Counted from the first letter of the stretch, positions 1 through 6,412 are shown. The stretch is 6,727 nt of DNA from Hyphomicrobiales bacterium (GCA_016210825.1 JACQTM010000156.1:1-6727), one strand, 5' to 3'. Notes: generated by a model not told the origin, from the sequence alone. Numbers and translations are program-made.

Positions 1-51
1 ACCACACGCAGGCAAGTTTACGCCGCCTGCGTAGACTTGCCTGCGTGCGGT
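1..51. repeat. Near-perfect 51-base palindrome (long hairpin)
   Basis: Bases 1-23 pair with 29-51 around a five-base loop. The only flaws are one A/C mismatch (bases 4 and 48) and one T/G wobble (18 and 34). The core arm ACGCAGGCAAGT (6-17) is matched exactly by its reverse complement at 35-46. The 8-mer GCCTGCGT also occurs directly at 25-32 and 39-46. No T-tract follows on the plus strand, so a rho-independent terminator for an upstream plus-strand gene is not supported. A dispersed palindromic repeat or the edge of a mobile unit is more likely. The palindrome may continue to the left of the window, which cannot be seen. Confidence 0.8.
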
Positions 52-68
52 GAACCGGGTGGGGTTCA
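51..68. repeat. Small inverted repeat (6-bp stem)
   Basis: TGAACC (51-56) pairs with GGTTCA (63-68) around a six-base loop. It directly abuts the 51-base palindrome and continues the run of hairpins before the helix-turn-helix gene. A stem this short could arise by chance; its position in the array is the main reason to record it. Confidence 0.4.
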
Positions 69-90
69 GTTCTCGCGCAGGACCCCCCCC

Positions 91-131
91 CGGTCGCTGA
101 CGCGACCGACCTCCCCCTTTCAGGGGGAGGT
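91..131. repeat. Two-stem GC-rich palindromic intergenic element
   Basis: There are two adjacent perfect hairpins. CGGTCGC (91-97) pairs with GCGACCG (102-108) over a four-base loop. ACCTCCCCCT (109-118) pairs with AGGGGGAGGT (122-131) over a three-base loop. A run of nine C residues (83-91) precedes them. Paired stems of this kind resemble the dispersed palindromic repeats scattered between genes in Hyphomicrobiales genomes (from general knowledge, not searched here). The right arm ends in GGAGGT (126-131), seven bases before an ATG at 139, so the repeat also offers a ribosome-binding sequence to the gene behind it. Confidence 0.75.
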
Positions 132-162
132 AAAGGGGATGTATGGGATCAACGACGCTGCC

Positions 163-170
163 AAGGTGAG
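163..170 (+). promoter_or_regulatory. Ribosome binding site for the helix-turn-helix gene (ATG 178)
   Basis: AAGGTGAG lies seven bases before the ATG at 178, a usual Shine-Dalgarno spacing. It supports starting the gene at 178 rather than at the in-frame ATG at 139, whose GGAGGT sits inside the palindromic repeat and would be held in a hairpin. Confidence 0.5.
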
Positions 171-177
171 TACCAGG

Positions 178-558
178 ATGAATGTCCGCTTCCATAAGAC
201 TCCCAAGGGCGAGATGGCAATTCTGCCGCGCAAAGATTATGAAGCGTTAGCCGCCAGGGCTGCGGAGGCGGATGAGGATGCGGGGACCGCCCGTCTGGTC
301 GCCCGCGCGCGTAAGGAGATCGCTTCCGGCACGCCGCTCTTGCCAAAGGCGGTCGTGGATCGTTTGGCTGATGGGGAAAATCCCGTTCGTGTCCTACGTG
401 AATGGCGCGATATCACGCAAATGCATTTGTCTTTTAAGACGAATATCAGCCAGAGCCATATTTCCGATATCGAGAACGGTCGCCGTACGGGGACGTCGGC
501 CACGTTGCGGACCATTGCGACTGTACTCAAGGTGCCGCTCGATCTTTTGGTGGCGTAA
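178..558 (+). CDS. Xre-family helix-turn-helix protein, antitoxin-like
   Basis: A 126-residue protein, probably a DNA-binding autoregulator. Residues 1-35 (KTPKGEMAILPRKDYEALAA, then an acidic stretch) resemble the N-terminal region of small Xre antitoxins. Residues 72-124 form the Xre fold: LREWRDITQ, then ISQSHISDIENGRRTG as the turn and recognition helix, then TLRTIATVLKVPLDLL. The start at 178 follows AAGGTGAG and matches where this family usually begins. ATG 139 (139 residues) is a real alternative; a TTG at 37 would run the protein through two hairpins and is unlikely. No toxin gene is visible; the 177 bases before it are hairpins, so a partner would have to lie left of the window or be lost. 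Bases 411-470, over the helix-turn-helix, are 22 of 60 G+C, unlike the GC-rich neighbours, which hints at transfer. The family call is firm; the antitoxin role is inferred. Confidence 0.85.
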   Translation: MNVRFHKTPKGEMAILPRKDYEALAARAAEADEDAGTARLVARARKEIASGTPLLPKAVVDRLADGENPVRVLREWRDITQMHLSFKTNISQSHISDIENGRRTGTSATLRTIATVLKVPLDLLVA

Positions 559-595
559 CGTATCGACGCTGCCGCGCTGAGTGGCGAATTCGCAA

Positions 596-2164
596 TCACC
601 GCAGCGTATTAAACAGCGACCAGAATGGCCGGTCCCAGCCGCGCGGCACCCAGCGCGAGCGTTGCTGCTGCTGTTGCTGTTGCTGTTGCGCGGATGCCGC
701 CGCTTGCGCCTGGACTTGGGCTTGAGCCTGCGCCGGTGTCAGGCCACGGGCGATTGCATCGGCTTCGGCCTTCTCCCGCGCTTCCGCGGCAGCCGCAGCC
801 TTGGCCGCCTCTTCCTGATGCTTGGCCGATTGCGTTGGAACCGTGGTCAGTGTCGCCACCGGATCGGCGCCGAACGGCGCCACACCGCGCCGTGGCCAGC
901 TGAAATCGTCGGAACGGCCCGCCGGTGCTTGAACGGCGTCGCCCTTGACCAGCACATTGGTCGCGACCGGATCGGCGGCGGCCGGCCGCGCACCCGCGCC
1001 ACCCGCCAGTACTTCCGATCCCTTCGCCGGCATCAGCAGCGGCACCTGCGCGCCGGCGACCGGACGCGGCATCACGACGCCGGGCTTCGGCTTTTCCTGC
1101 GGCGCCGGCACCACCGGCATCGGCAATGCCACCGGCGTTGCGGAAATACCGCGGCGAATTTCGCGCTCGACATAGTGCGCGAGCTTGCGCGCGCCGAATT
1201 TTGTGAAGTGCACGCCGTCGGCGGTGCGCAGCCGCCGGTTCTGGCCTTCGACGTCGGGGCCTTGCGTCGTGAACTTTCCGGCTTCATCGACGAATCCGTC
1301 CCACACATCCACATACGTAATGCCGACGCGCTCGGCGCGAATGCGGAAGATTTCATTGAGATAAGTCATATCGCCGGTCGAACGCGCGCCGCGCAGAGCC
1401 GGGAGACCGACCCACAGCACCGGCACATTGCGCGATTTCAGCGCGGCGATCGTGTCGTCGATCTTCTTGATGTAGAGCTGCTCCCAGCGCTCGGATCGGA
1501 ATTCGTTGATCCCCGGCGTACGATTGCGCGGCTGTTCAGGCGCGACGATATTCGGCTGCTGCTCGGAATCCTGCTCCGCTGCGGTCCCGCCCGCCGGCGG
1601 TTGAGCGGCCTGGCCCTGGCTCGCCCCGCGTTGTGGCGCGCCGCGCGCGGGCTTTTCCTTGACGTCTTCGCGGATCGTCTGACGATCCTGAATGCCGATC
1701 ATCATGACGATGAAATTCGGCTTCTCGGCCGCGATGGCATCGCGCGCGACTTGCGCCCACTCCGGCGCGTCCTTGCGATTTTCGTACCGGATCAGTCCGG
1801 AAAATGTACGGTTCTTACGGATGACGCCGATCTCAGGCGTCTCGGAAAACGCGTCTTCGAGTCCATAAGCCAGCCAATCCGCCATCGAGTCGCCGAGGAC
1901 CAGAACCGTGGTTTCACGCGCGGGCGCATCGGGCTTGCGCACGGGAGCTTGGGGTGCGCGCGATGAATCCGGCGGGCGGTCATCATCGTAAAAGCCGCGT
2001 GGCCGCCGCCAGCGCGGATCCAGGAACGGGAAGCGGTCGTCGAAGAATTGGGCGGCCGCTGGTTGCGTGACCACTGGCGTCAGCGCCGCCAGCACGGCAA
2101 CTTCCGCGCCCGCCAGCAGCAGGAAGGCGGCAAGTGGTTGCAAATAATTGGTTTCTCGTCGCAT
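596..2164 (-). CDS. Exported DUF459-type SGNH/GDSL-fold protein
   Basis: A 522-residue protein with a signal peptide (hydrophobic residues 11-32, probable cleavage after AAA at 36-38), so periplasmic or surface. The SGNH fold spans about residues 85-335: block I is VLVLGDSMADWLAYGLE (Ser93 the expected nucleophile), block III MIGIQDRQ (155-161), block V DGVHF (Asp316, His319). The phrases GDSMADW and DRQ fit DUF459, a mostly uncharacterised branch of SGNH esterases and acyltransferases. Block III has Gln where the classic GxND motif has Asn. A Pro/Gln/Ala-rich insert (about 169-219) interrupts the domain. After residue 340 comes a low-complexity Pro/Ala region, an Ala/Glu/Lys helix-like stretch (448-475), Ala-Gln repeats, nine glutamines, and a Trp/Arg-rich end. 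No strong Shine-Dalgarno precedes the ATG, but no better start keeps the signal peptide. It lies 109 bases behind the transglycosylase, same strand. The substrate is unknown; an O-acyl group on an envelope glycan is an inference. Confidence 0.85.
   Translation of the reverse strand: MRRETNYLQPLAAFLLLAGAEVAVLAALTPVVTQPAAAQFFDDRFPFLDPRWRRPRGFYDDDRPPDSSRAPQAPVRKPDAPARETTVLVLGDSMADWLAYGLEDAFSETPEIGVIRKNRTFSGLIRYENRKDAPEWAQVARDAIAAEKPNFIVMMIGIQDRQTIREDVKEKPARGAPQRGASQGQAAQPPAGGTAAEQDSEQQPNIVAPEQPRNRTPGINEFRSERWEQLYIKKIDDTIAALKSRNVPVLWVGLPALRGARSTGDMTYLNEIFRIRAERVGITYVDVWDGFVDEAGKFTTQGPDVEGQNRRLRTADGVHFTKFGARKLAHYVEREIRRGISATPVALPMPVVPAPQEKPKPGVVMPRPVAGAQVPLLMPAKGSEVLAGGAGARPAAADPVATNVLVKGDAVQAPAGRSDDFSWPRRGVAPFGADPVATLTTVPTQSAKHQEEAAKAAAAAEAREKAEADAIARGLTPAQAQAQVQAQAAASAQQQQQQQQQRSRWVPRGWDRPFWSLFNTLR
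662..688 (-). repeat. Polyglutamine CAG/CAA tract inside the SGNH gene
   Basis: Nine consecutive Gln codons (residues 493-501), a mix of CAG and CAA on the minus strand, follow Ala-Gln alternation from about residue 479. Because CAG and CAA are mixed, the tract is not a pure trinucleotide repeat, but it could still vary in length between strains. It links the Ala-rich helical segment to a short conserved-looking Trp/Arg tail. Confidence 0.9.
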
Positions 2165-2273
2165 TTCGGCCCGGTGAAAGTGTATCGAATAGACTAGCGC
2201 GAGACCCGCGCCGCCGCTACCGGGTTAATTAGCGGGCGAACGTGGCGTTCCCAAGGTCGTCGCGGAAGTTTGG

Positions 2274-3665
2274 TTATTGTCCACGCAGCCGGGCGAGCAC
2301 GCTCGACGACGCAAAGCCATCCGGAACGAGGCCCGACGCCGCCTGGAAGTCGCGCAAGGCCGCACGCGTGATCGGCCCGAACCGGCCGTCGTGCTCGCCG
2401 ACCTTGAAACCGCGCTGTGCCAGCAATTGCTGCAGCTCGTAGCGTTCAGCGAGTGTCAGTACGCGTTCGTGACGCGGCCACGGCTGCACCAGCGCGCCGC
2501 CGCCGCGGATCCGGTCGGCAAGGTGGCCAATGGCGAGCGCATAGGCTTCGGCCGGGTTGTATTTCATGATGACGCGGAAGTTTTGCAGCATGAGGAAGCC
2601 CGGGCCCTGGCTCCCTGCGGGAATCAGCAGATAGGCGCGTTCGTTCGGCCGTGGAAACGCCGCGCCACTGGCCCGGCGAATGCCCAGCCGTTCCCACTCG
2701 TGGAGTGTCATCTGCCGCGATCGGTCGGCCAACAGAAAATTGAAATTCCTTGGCACGACGACTTCGTAACCCCAGGTTTGCCCGCTCGCCCAACCGTCCT
2801 GCTTGAGATTATTGGCGGTGGAGGCGACGAGATCGGGAATGGAATCGACCACGTCGCGCCGGCCGTCGCCGTCGAAATCGATGGCGAAGCGCTGGAACGG
2901 CGTCGGCATGAACTGCGTCGGACCGACTGCGCCGGCCCACGAGCCCATCAATTGTTCGGGACGCAGGTCGCCGCGATGCAGGATTTCCAGCGCTGCGAGA
3001 AACTCATCGCGGAAATAGTTTTTCCGCCGGCCGACGCAGGCAAGCGTTGCCGTCGAGCGCAGCACGGAGCGTTCGCCGATCGCGGTCGAGAAATTCGATT
3101 CGATTCCCCAGATCGCCGCGATGACGTGGCGATCGATACCGTATGCTTTCTCCACCTCGTCGAAGATGACGCGATGGGTATTGAGAGTCTCACGGCCCTT
3201 AGCGATGCGGTCGTCATTGACCAGAATGTCGAGATAGTCCCAGACCGATTTAGTGAATTCCGGCTGGGCGTCGATCAGATCCATGATCTTCAGTTCGGGC
3301 GTCAGCCCCTTGGCGTGGGTGTCAAAGCTCCCGCGCGAGATGCCGCGCCGCGCGGCATGCGGCCACAGGCCTTCAAGGCAAGTCTTGAAATTCGCTGCCG
3401 CCACCTGGATGGCCTCGACCGTCATCTCCGGATGACCGGAGGCGCCCGGCTGCCCGCTCCATTCCGTGCTGGCCGGCGCCGCGCGCAGCGGGAGGAATTG
3501 GGTGGCCGGCCCCTGCTGCGGCGGTAAATTTGGTGCTTGCGCCAGCGTTGTGCCGGCGAATTGCGCCGCCGGCACGATGCTGTCGCCGCCCGCCGCCGAT
3601 GAACTCACGGCAAGGCAGAACATTGCCGCGCTTGCCGCGAGACAGGATATGTTAGTGCGTTGCAT
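2274..3665 (-). CDS. Exported lytic murein transglycosylase, MltB/SLT_2 family, with PG-binding domain
   Basis: A 463-residue enzyme expected to cleave the MurNAc-GlcNAc bond of peptidoglycan and leave 1,6-anhydroMurNAc. A signal peptide covers about residues 1-25; no convincing lipobox surrounds Cys8 or Cys17, so unlike E. coli MltB it is probably soluble in the periplasm. A Pro/Gln/Ala linker (26-77) leads to the SLT_2 domain (about 90-390). This has the catalytic glutamate in AAIWGIESNFS (Glu189), the motif GSWAGAVGPTQFMPTPF (241-257), a DFDGDGRRD loop (263-271) like the calcium site of Slt35, and MKYNPAEAYALAIGHLAD. Residues 403-461 are a PG_binding_1 domain (LQQLLAQRGF, DGRFGPITRAALRDFQ). 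The ATG at 3665 is chosen because GGAGGGAG lies five bases upstream; a GTG at 3680 would overlap that site. It faces galU and precedes the SGNH gene, with which it may be co-transcribed. Confidence 0.95.
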   Translation of the reverse strand: MQRTNISCLAASAAMFCLAVSSSAAGGDSIVPAAQFAGTTLAQAPNLPPQQGPATQFLPLRAAPASTEWSGQPGASGHPEMTVEAIQVAAANFKTCLEGLWPHAARRGISRGSFDTHAKGLTPELKIMDLIDAQPEFTKSVWDYLDILVNDDRIAKGRETLNTHRVIFDEVEKAYGIDRHVIAAIWGIESNFSTAIGERSVLRSTATLACVGRRKNYFRDEFLAALEILHRGDLRPEQLMGSWAGAVGPTQFMPTPFQRFAIDFDGDGRRDVVDSIPDLVASTANNLKQDGWASGQTWGYEVVVPRNFNFLLADRSRQMTLHEWERLGIRRASGAAFPRPNERAYLLIPAGSQGPGFLMLQNFRVIMKYNPAEAYALAIGHLADRIRGGGALVQPWPRHERVLTLAERYELQQLLAQRGFKVGEHDGRFGPITRAALRDFQAASGLVPDGFASSSVLARLRGQ

Positions 3666-3670
3666 CGTCA

Positions 3671-3678
3671 CTCCCTCC
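3671..3678 (-). promoter_or_regulatory. Ribosome binding site of the transglycosylase gene
   Basis: On the minus strand GGAGGGAG lies five bases before the ATG at 3665. It is a strong Shine-Dalgarno and rules in that ATG over the in-frame GTG at 3680, which lies upstream of the site. Confidence 0.8.
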
Positions 3679-3857
3679 ACCCGAAGCGCAAATCCGGCGC
3701 TCCTAGGGGGACCGAATAAGGTTTCCTGCCTGTTAACTCGGCGGCAATTTTCATAGACGGCCGGATATCGCCGTGGTTTCTACTCGATCTGTCTCCGGCG
3801 CTTTGGCAAAAATAGGAATTCGGGCCGAGTCGTTAAACGCCCCCGCGGCATTTCTCC
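3679..3857. promoter_or_regulatory. Divergent intergenic region between the transglycosylase and galU
   Basis: About 180 bases separate the two divergent genes and must hold both promoters. The middle (about 3710-3835) is visibly more AT-rich, with GTTAAC at 3732-3737, CAATTTTCATA near 3745-3755 and TTTGGCAAAAATAGGAATT at 3802-3820. I could not match a -35/-10 pair with normal spacing on either strand, and no long inverted repeat stands out. galU has no clear Shine-Dalgarno before its ATG. Confidence 0.4.
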
Positions 3858-4739
3858 ATGAAACGCATCCGCAAAGCCATATTCCCCGTTGCCGGTCTCG
3901 GCACGCGCTTTCTGCCGGCGACCAAGGCCATGCCGAAGGAAATGCTGCCGGTGGTGGACCGCCCGGTGATCCAGCATGTGGTCGACGAGGCGCGCGAAGC
4001 CGGCATCGAGCATTTCATCTTCGTCACTGGACGCAACAAGTCGGTGATCGAGGATCATTTCGACCGCCAGGTCGAGCTTGAGGATACGCTGCGCGAGCGC
4101 GGCAAGACGTTGGAAATTGATTTGCTCGAGCGCGATTTGCCGGGTCCCGGCGCCACGAGCTTTACGCGCCAGCAATCCCCGCTCGGCTTGGGCCATGCGG
4201 TCTGGTGCGCGCGCGAGCTGGTCGGCCGCGAGCCCTTCGCGCTGCTGCTGCCCGACGTCCTCGTCCAGCACAATCCCGGCTGTCTCGCGCAGATGATCGA
4301 GGCCTATGGCGCGCTCAAACCCCCGGCCAACGTTGTCGCGGTCGAGGAAGTCCCGCCCGAACGCATTCACATGTACGGCGTCGTCGGCGTCGGCAAGACG
4401 AGCGGCAAGACCTTCGCCATCACCGAAATGGTGGAAAAGCCAAAGCGCGAGGCCGCGCCCTCTAATCTCATCATCACCGGCCGCTATCTGCTGCAACCGG
4501 AAATCCTCGACATCCTGGCGGACCAGCAAACTGGCTCGGGCGGAGAAATCCAGCTCACCGACGCCTTGATCCGTCTCGCCAAGACACAGCCGATCCATGG
4601 CCTGAAATTCTCCGGCCGTAGCTTCGATTGCGGCTCCAAGGTCGGCTTCCTTGCCGCCAATGTCGCCTACGCACTGGCGCGGGCGGACATCGCCCCCGCT
4701 TTCCGCGCGGAAGTCAAACACCTGCTCGACGAAAGCTGA
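3858..4739 (+). CDS. galU: UTP--glucose-1-phosphate uridylyltransferase
   Basis: A 293-residue cytosolic enzyme that joins UTP and glucose-1-phosphate to give UDP-glucose and pyrophosphate, supplying sugar donors for lipopolysaccharide, exopolysaccharide and periplasmic glucans. The bacterial GalU signatures are in order: the nucleotide-binding N-terminus AIFPVAGLGTRFLPATKAMP (7-26) with KEMLPVVDRPVIQ following, FVTGRNKSVIEDHFD (55-69), the LGLGHAVWCA loop (109-118), LLPDVL (130-135), ITEMVEKPK (188-196), the acceptor-side GSGGEIQLTDAL (226-237), and FDCGSKVGFLAANV (256-269). Length is normal for the family and no key motif is missing. The start is the first ATG, and the conserved nucleotide-binding loop begins soon after, so little could be added upstream. 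The end converges on the barrel gene with only 21 bases between them and no visible terminator. Confidence 0.97.
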   Translation: MKRIRKAIFPVAGLGTRFLPATKAMPKEMLPVVDRPVIQHVVDEAREAGIEHFIFVTGRNKSVIEDHFDRQVELEDTLRERGKTLEIDLLERDLPGPGATSFTRQQSPLGLGHAVWCARELVGREPFALLLPDVLVQHNPGCLAQMIEAYGALKPPANVVAVEEVPPERIHMYGVVGVGKTSGKTFAITEMVEKPKREAAPSNLIITGRYLLQPEILDILADQQTGSGGEIQLTDALIRLAKTQPIHGLKFSGRSFDCGSKVGFLAANVAYALARADIAPAFRAEVKHLLDES

Positions 4740-4760
4740 TTCGCCACGCTGCCAACGCGG

Positions 4761-6401
4761 TCAGCGCTGCAGGCGCAAACCGAACAGCACGATGCTCGCG
4801 TCGTAATTCTCGCCCACGGCGTTGGTGCGCAGCCATTCTTGCCGGAACTCGCCCTTGAGCTGCATCATCGGATTGAGCTTGTAGATCAGCGCGGCGCTCG
4901 CCGTGTAGCGATTGTCCTCGCGCGTGATGCCGTCATAGGTGTCGAGGCCGTAGCCGAACTTGACGGTGCCGACCAGCCAGCGCTGGAACGCATGCTCGAT
5001 TTCGATGCCGACGTCGCGGTTGAGGATGCCGGAGACGCCGGCAATCGTCGTTTCCGATGCGGTGGATTTCCCGGTGAGCTTTACCTTGGTCAGCGCGCTC
5101 GCAACCCAGGTCAGCGACGCGTCGGCGATGAGGCCATTGAGGTCGCGCAGCCGCGGGTCTTCGTATTTGCGGGTGAGATAGCCGCCGGAAATTTCCCCGG
5201 TCAGATGCCGCGCCAATTCGAAGGTCGATCCCACCCGCACCGTCGCGCCGTCGGAATTGCGCTGGAATCCGTCACGGTCGATGTTCTTGTCGTGCACGCG
5301 CTTGTCGATACCGCCTTCCACGAACGGCTTGACGCCCGGCGTCAATTCGTAACTGCCGCGCAACGTCCCGCCGAATTGATCGAAATCGCGGTCGGAGTTG
5401 TCGAGTGTCCCGCCGTTATTGAGCGTGGCGCTCTCATAGGCCGTGCGATCGAACTTGCCGGTCGCCATGATTTCAAAGCGATTAAAGCCCTGCGTCACGG
5501 CGGCGGTCGCCCCGGTTGTGGTGAAACGCGGCGGCGAGGCGACATCGTCCGGATTATTTGGATTACCGGGGCTGTCGCTTTGCAGCGAATAGCGGCCTTC
5601 GAGCGCGACCCTGGTCTTCGACGTCACATCGATGCGCCCGTTGATTTTACCGTCGAAGGTCGGCCGGTTGAACGCCGACAATTCCGGATACCACGTATAG
5701 GTGCCCTTCAGATCGGCGCTGACCTCGTGGCGCACCCAGTCGGAGCGCATCTTCAATTCCGGCGCGACGATGTAGAGCGAAGAGCCGTCCCGAATCTCGC
5801 TGCGCGGCGGATTGGTGTCGTAGCCGCCGCTCAACTCCACCGCCGGAAAAAGCAGAAAGGCGCCAGCGCGGATGCCGAGCGGCGCGTAAGGGTCCTCCTC
5901 CACCGGACGCTTGCGGCGCGGCGGCTGCGGCTCCGTCACCAGCGCGCCGGTCGTCATGAAAACCGGCGAGATCGCACCGCGGCGAACGTAGTTTGGCCGT
6001 GAATAGAGAATGGGTGGCGGTGGCGTCGAAGTCGCGGGCGATGTCGCGGCGATGCGCGGATCGAGCACCGGCAAATCTTCGACGGCAATGATCGATTTTA
6101 TTTTTTGCTTTGTCTTTTTCTTTTTCACCTTGGCGCGCGCGTTGGTGGAATCGAATCCGGTTGTGCCAGCACCAGCCCCCGGCGGATTGCCGAAGACCGG
6201 CATCTGAAAGCCGGGCGTCGTCGCCCCGCCCACGGGCCGCGGACTGAGCAATGCGGACGACGCGTTCGCCTGTGTCGTCTGCGTTGTCTGCGCGCTTTGC
6301 GCCGGCTGCGCGCGTGCCGGCGGGAATAACGCCGCGGCCGCCACGACGCATGCCCCTGCCCCGAGCAGCGCAGCAAGAATGAGCGAGCGAAGGCGCGTCA
6401 C
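4761..6401 (-). CDS. Outer-membrane beta-barrel protein, BBP2 family
   Basis: A 546-residue protein of unknown substrate, expected in the outer membrane. The GTG at 6401 is chosen because AGGAG lies six bases upstream and the protein then opens with a classic signal peptide (MTRLRSLILAALLGAGA, cleavage after ARA at 29-31). An ATG at 6452 and a TTG at 6464 are in frame but put an extra Arg-rich stretch in front. Residues 32-175 are low-complexity (Gln/Thr, Pro/Gly, then a lysine patch KVKKKKTKQKIK at 91-102, then Pro-rich), probably a periplasmic extension. From GIRAGAFLLFPAVELSGGYD (176-195) to the end the pattern alternates as in transmembrane beta strands, with aromatic girdle residues and Asp/Asn-rich loops, matching the putative beta-barrel porin family BBP2. 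The final residues GLRLQR lack the usual terminal aromatic. It diverges from the KpsF/GutQ gene; a role in polysaccharide export or envelope structure is only a guess from neighbours. Confidence 0.87.
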   Translation of the reverse strand: MTRLRSLILAALLGAGACVVAAAALFPPARAQPAQSAQTTQTTQANASSALLSPRPVGGATTPGFQMPVFGNPPGAGAGTTGFDSTNARAKVKKKKTKQKIKSIIAVEDLPVLDPRIAATSPATSTPPPPILYSRPNYVRRGAISPVFMTTGALVTEPQPPRRKRPVEEDPYAPLGIRAGAFLLFPAVELSGGYDTNPPRSEIRDGSSLYIVAPELKMRSDWVRHEVSADLKGTYTWYPELSAFNRPTFDGKINGRIDVTSKTRVALEGRYSLQSDSPGNPNNPDDVASPPRFTTTGATAAVTQGFNRFEIMATGKFDRTAYESATLNNGGTLDNSDRDFDQFGGTLRGSYELTPGVKPFVEGGIDKRVHDKNIDRDGFQRNSDGATVRVGSTFELARHLTGEISGGYLTRKYEDPRLRDLNGLIADASLTWVASALTKVKLTGKSTASETTIAGVSGILNRDVGIEIEHAFQRWLVGTVKFGYGLDTYDGITREDNRYTASAALIYKLNPMMQLKGEFRQEWLRTNAVGENYDASIVLFGLRLQR

Positions 6402-6407
6402 TTGCGA

Positions 6408-6412
6408 CTCCT
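6408..6412 (-). promoter_or_regulatory. Ribosome binding site deciding the barrel gene's GTG start
   Basis: AGGAG on the minus strand is followed by a six-base spacer and then GTG at 6401. The spacing and strength favour this GTG over the upstream in-frame ATG (6452) and TTG (6464). A GANTC sequence (GACTC, 6406-6410), the target of the alphaproteobacterial CcrM methylase, overlaps the site. Confidence 0.75.

Noticed and set aside
1..51. Rho-independent terminator of an upstream gene
   Set aside because: The hairpin is strong, but no T-tract follows on the plus strand and the left flank is not visible, so a terminator cannot be supported.
37..177. N-terminal extension of the helix-turn-helix gene from a TTG at 37
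   Set aside because: It begins inside the arm of the 51-base palindrome and reads through the two-stem repeat, with no ribosome site and no family-like sequence.
559..595. Terminator between the convergent helix-turn-helix and SGNH genes
   Set aside because: The 37-base gap has no stem followed by a T-run on either strand.
581..1966. Long plus-strand open frame (461 codons) opposite the SGNH gene
   Set aside because: It mirrors a clear minus-strand gene with a signal peptide and SGNH motifs. The predicted product is Arg/His/Leu-rich without domains, typical of antisense frames in GC-rich coding DNA.
2214..2235. Hairpin CCGCTA/TAGCGG between the transglycosylase and SGNH genes
   Set aside because: It has a six-base stem with a ten-base loop and no T-tract; it is too weak to call a terminator or regulatory site.
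2277..3527. Long plus-strand open frame (416 codons) opposite the transglycosylase
   Set aside because: The minus strand encodes a complete transglycosylase with catalytic motif and PG-binding domain; the plus frame has no recognisable domain or ribosome site.
3665..3857. Sigma-70 promoters for the transglycosylase and galU
   Set aside because: Candidates such as TTGGCA at 3803-3808 lack a -10 at normal spacing; no pair was convincing on either strand.
3780..4721. Minus-strand open frame (313 codons) opposite galU
   Set aside because: galU is unmistakable on the plus strand, and the antisense product is compositionally odd with no known motif.
4839..6002. Plus-strand open frame (387 codons) opposite the barrel gene
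   Set aside because: The minus strand carries the signal peptide, strong ribosome site and barrel pattern; the plus frame is a codon-bias shadow.
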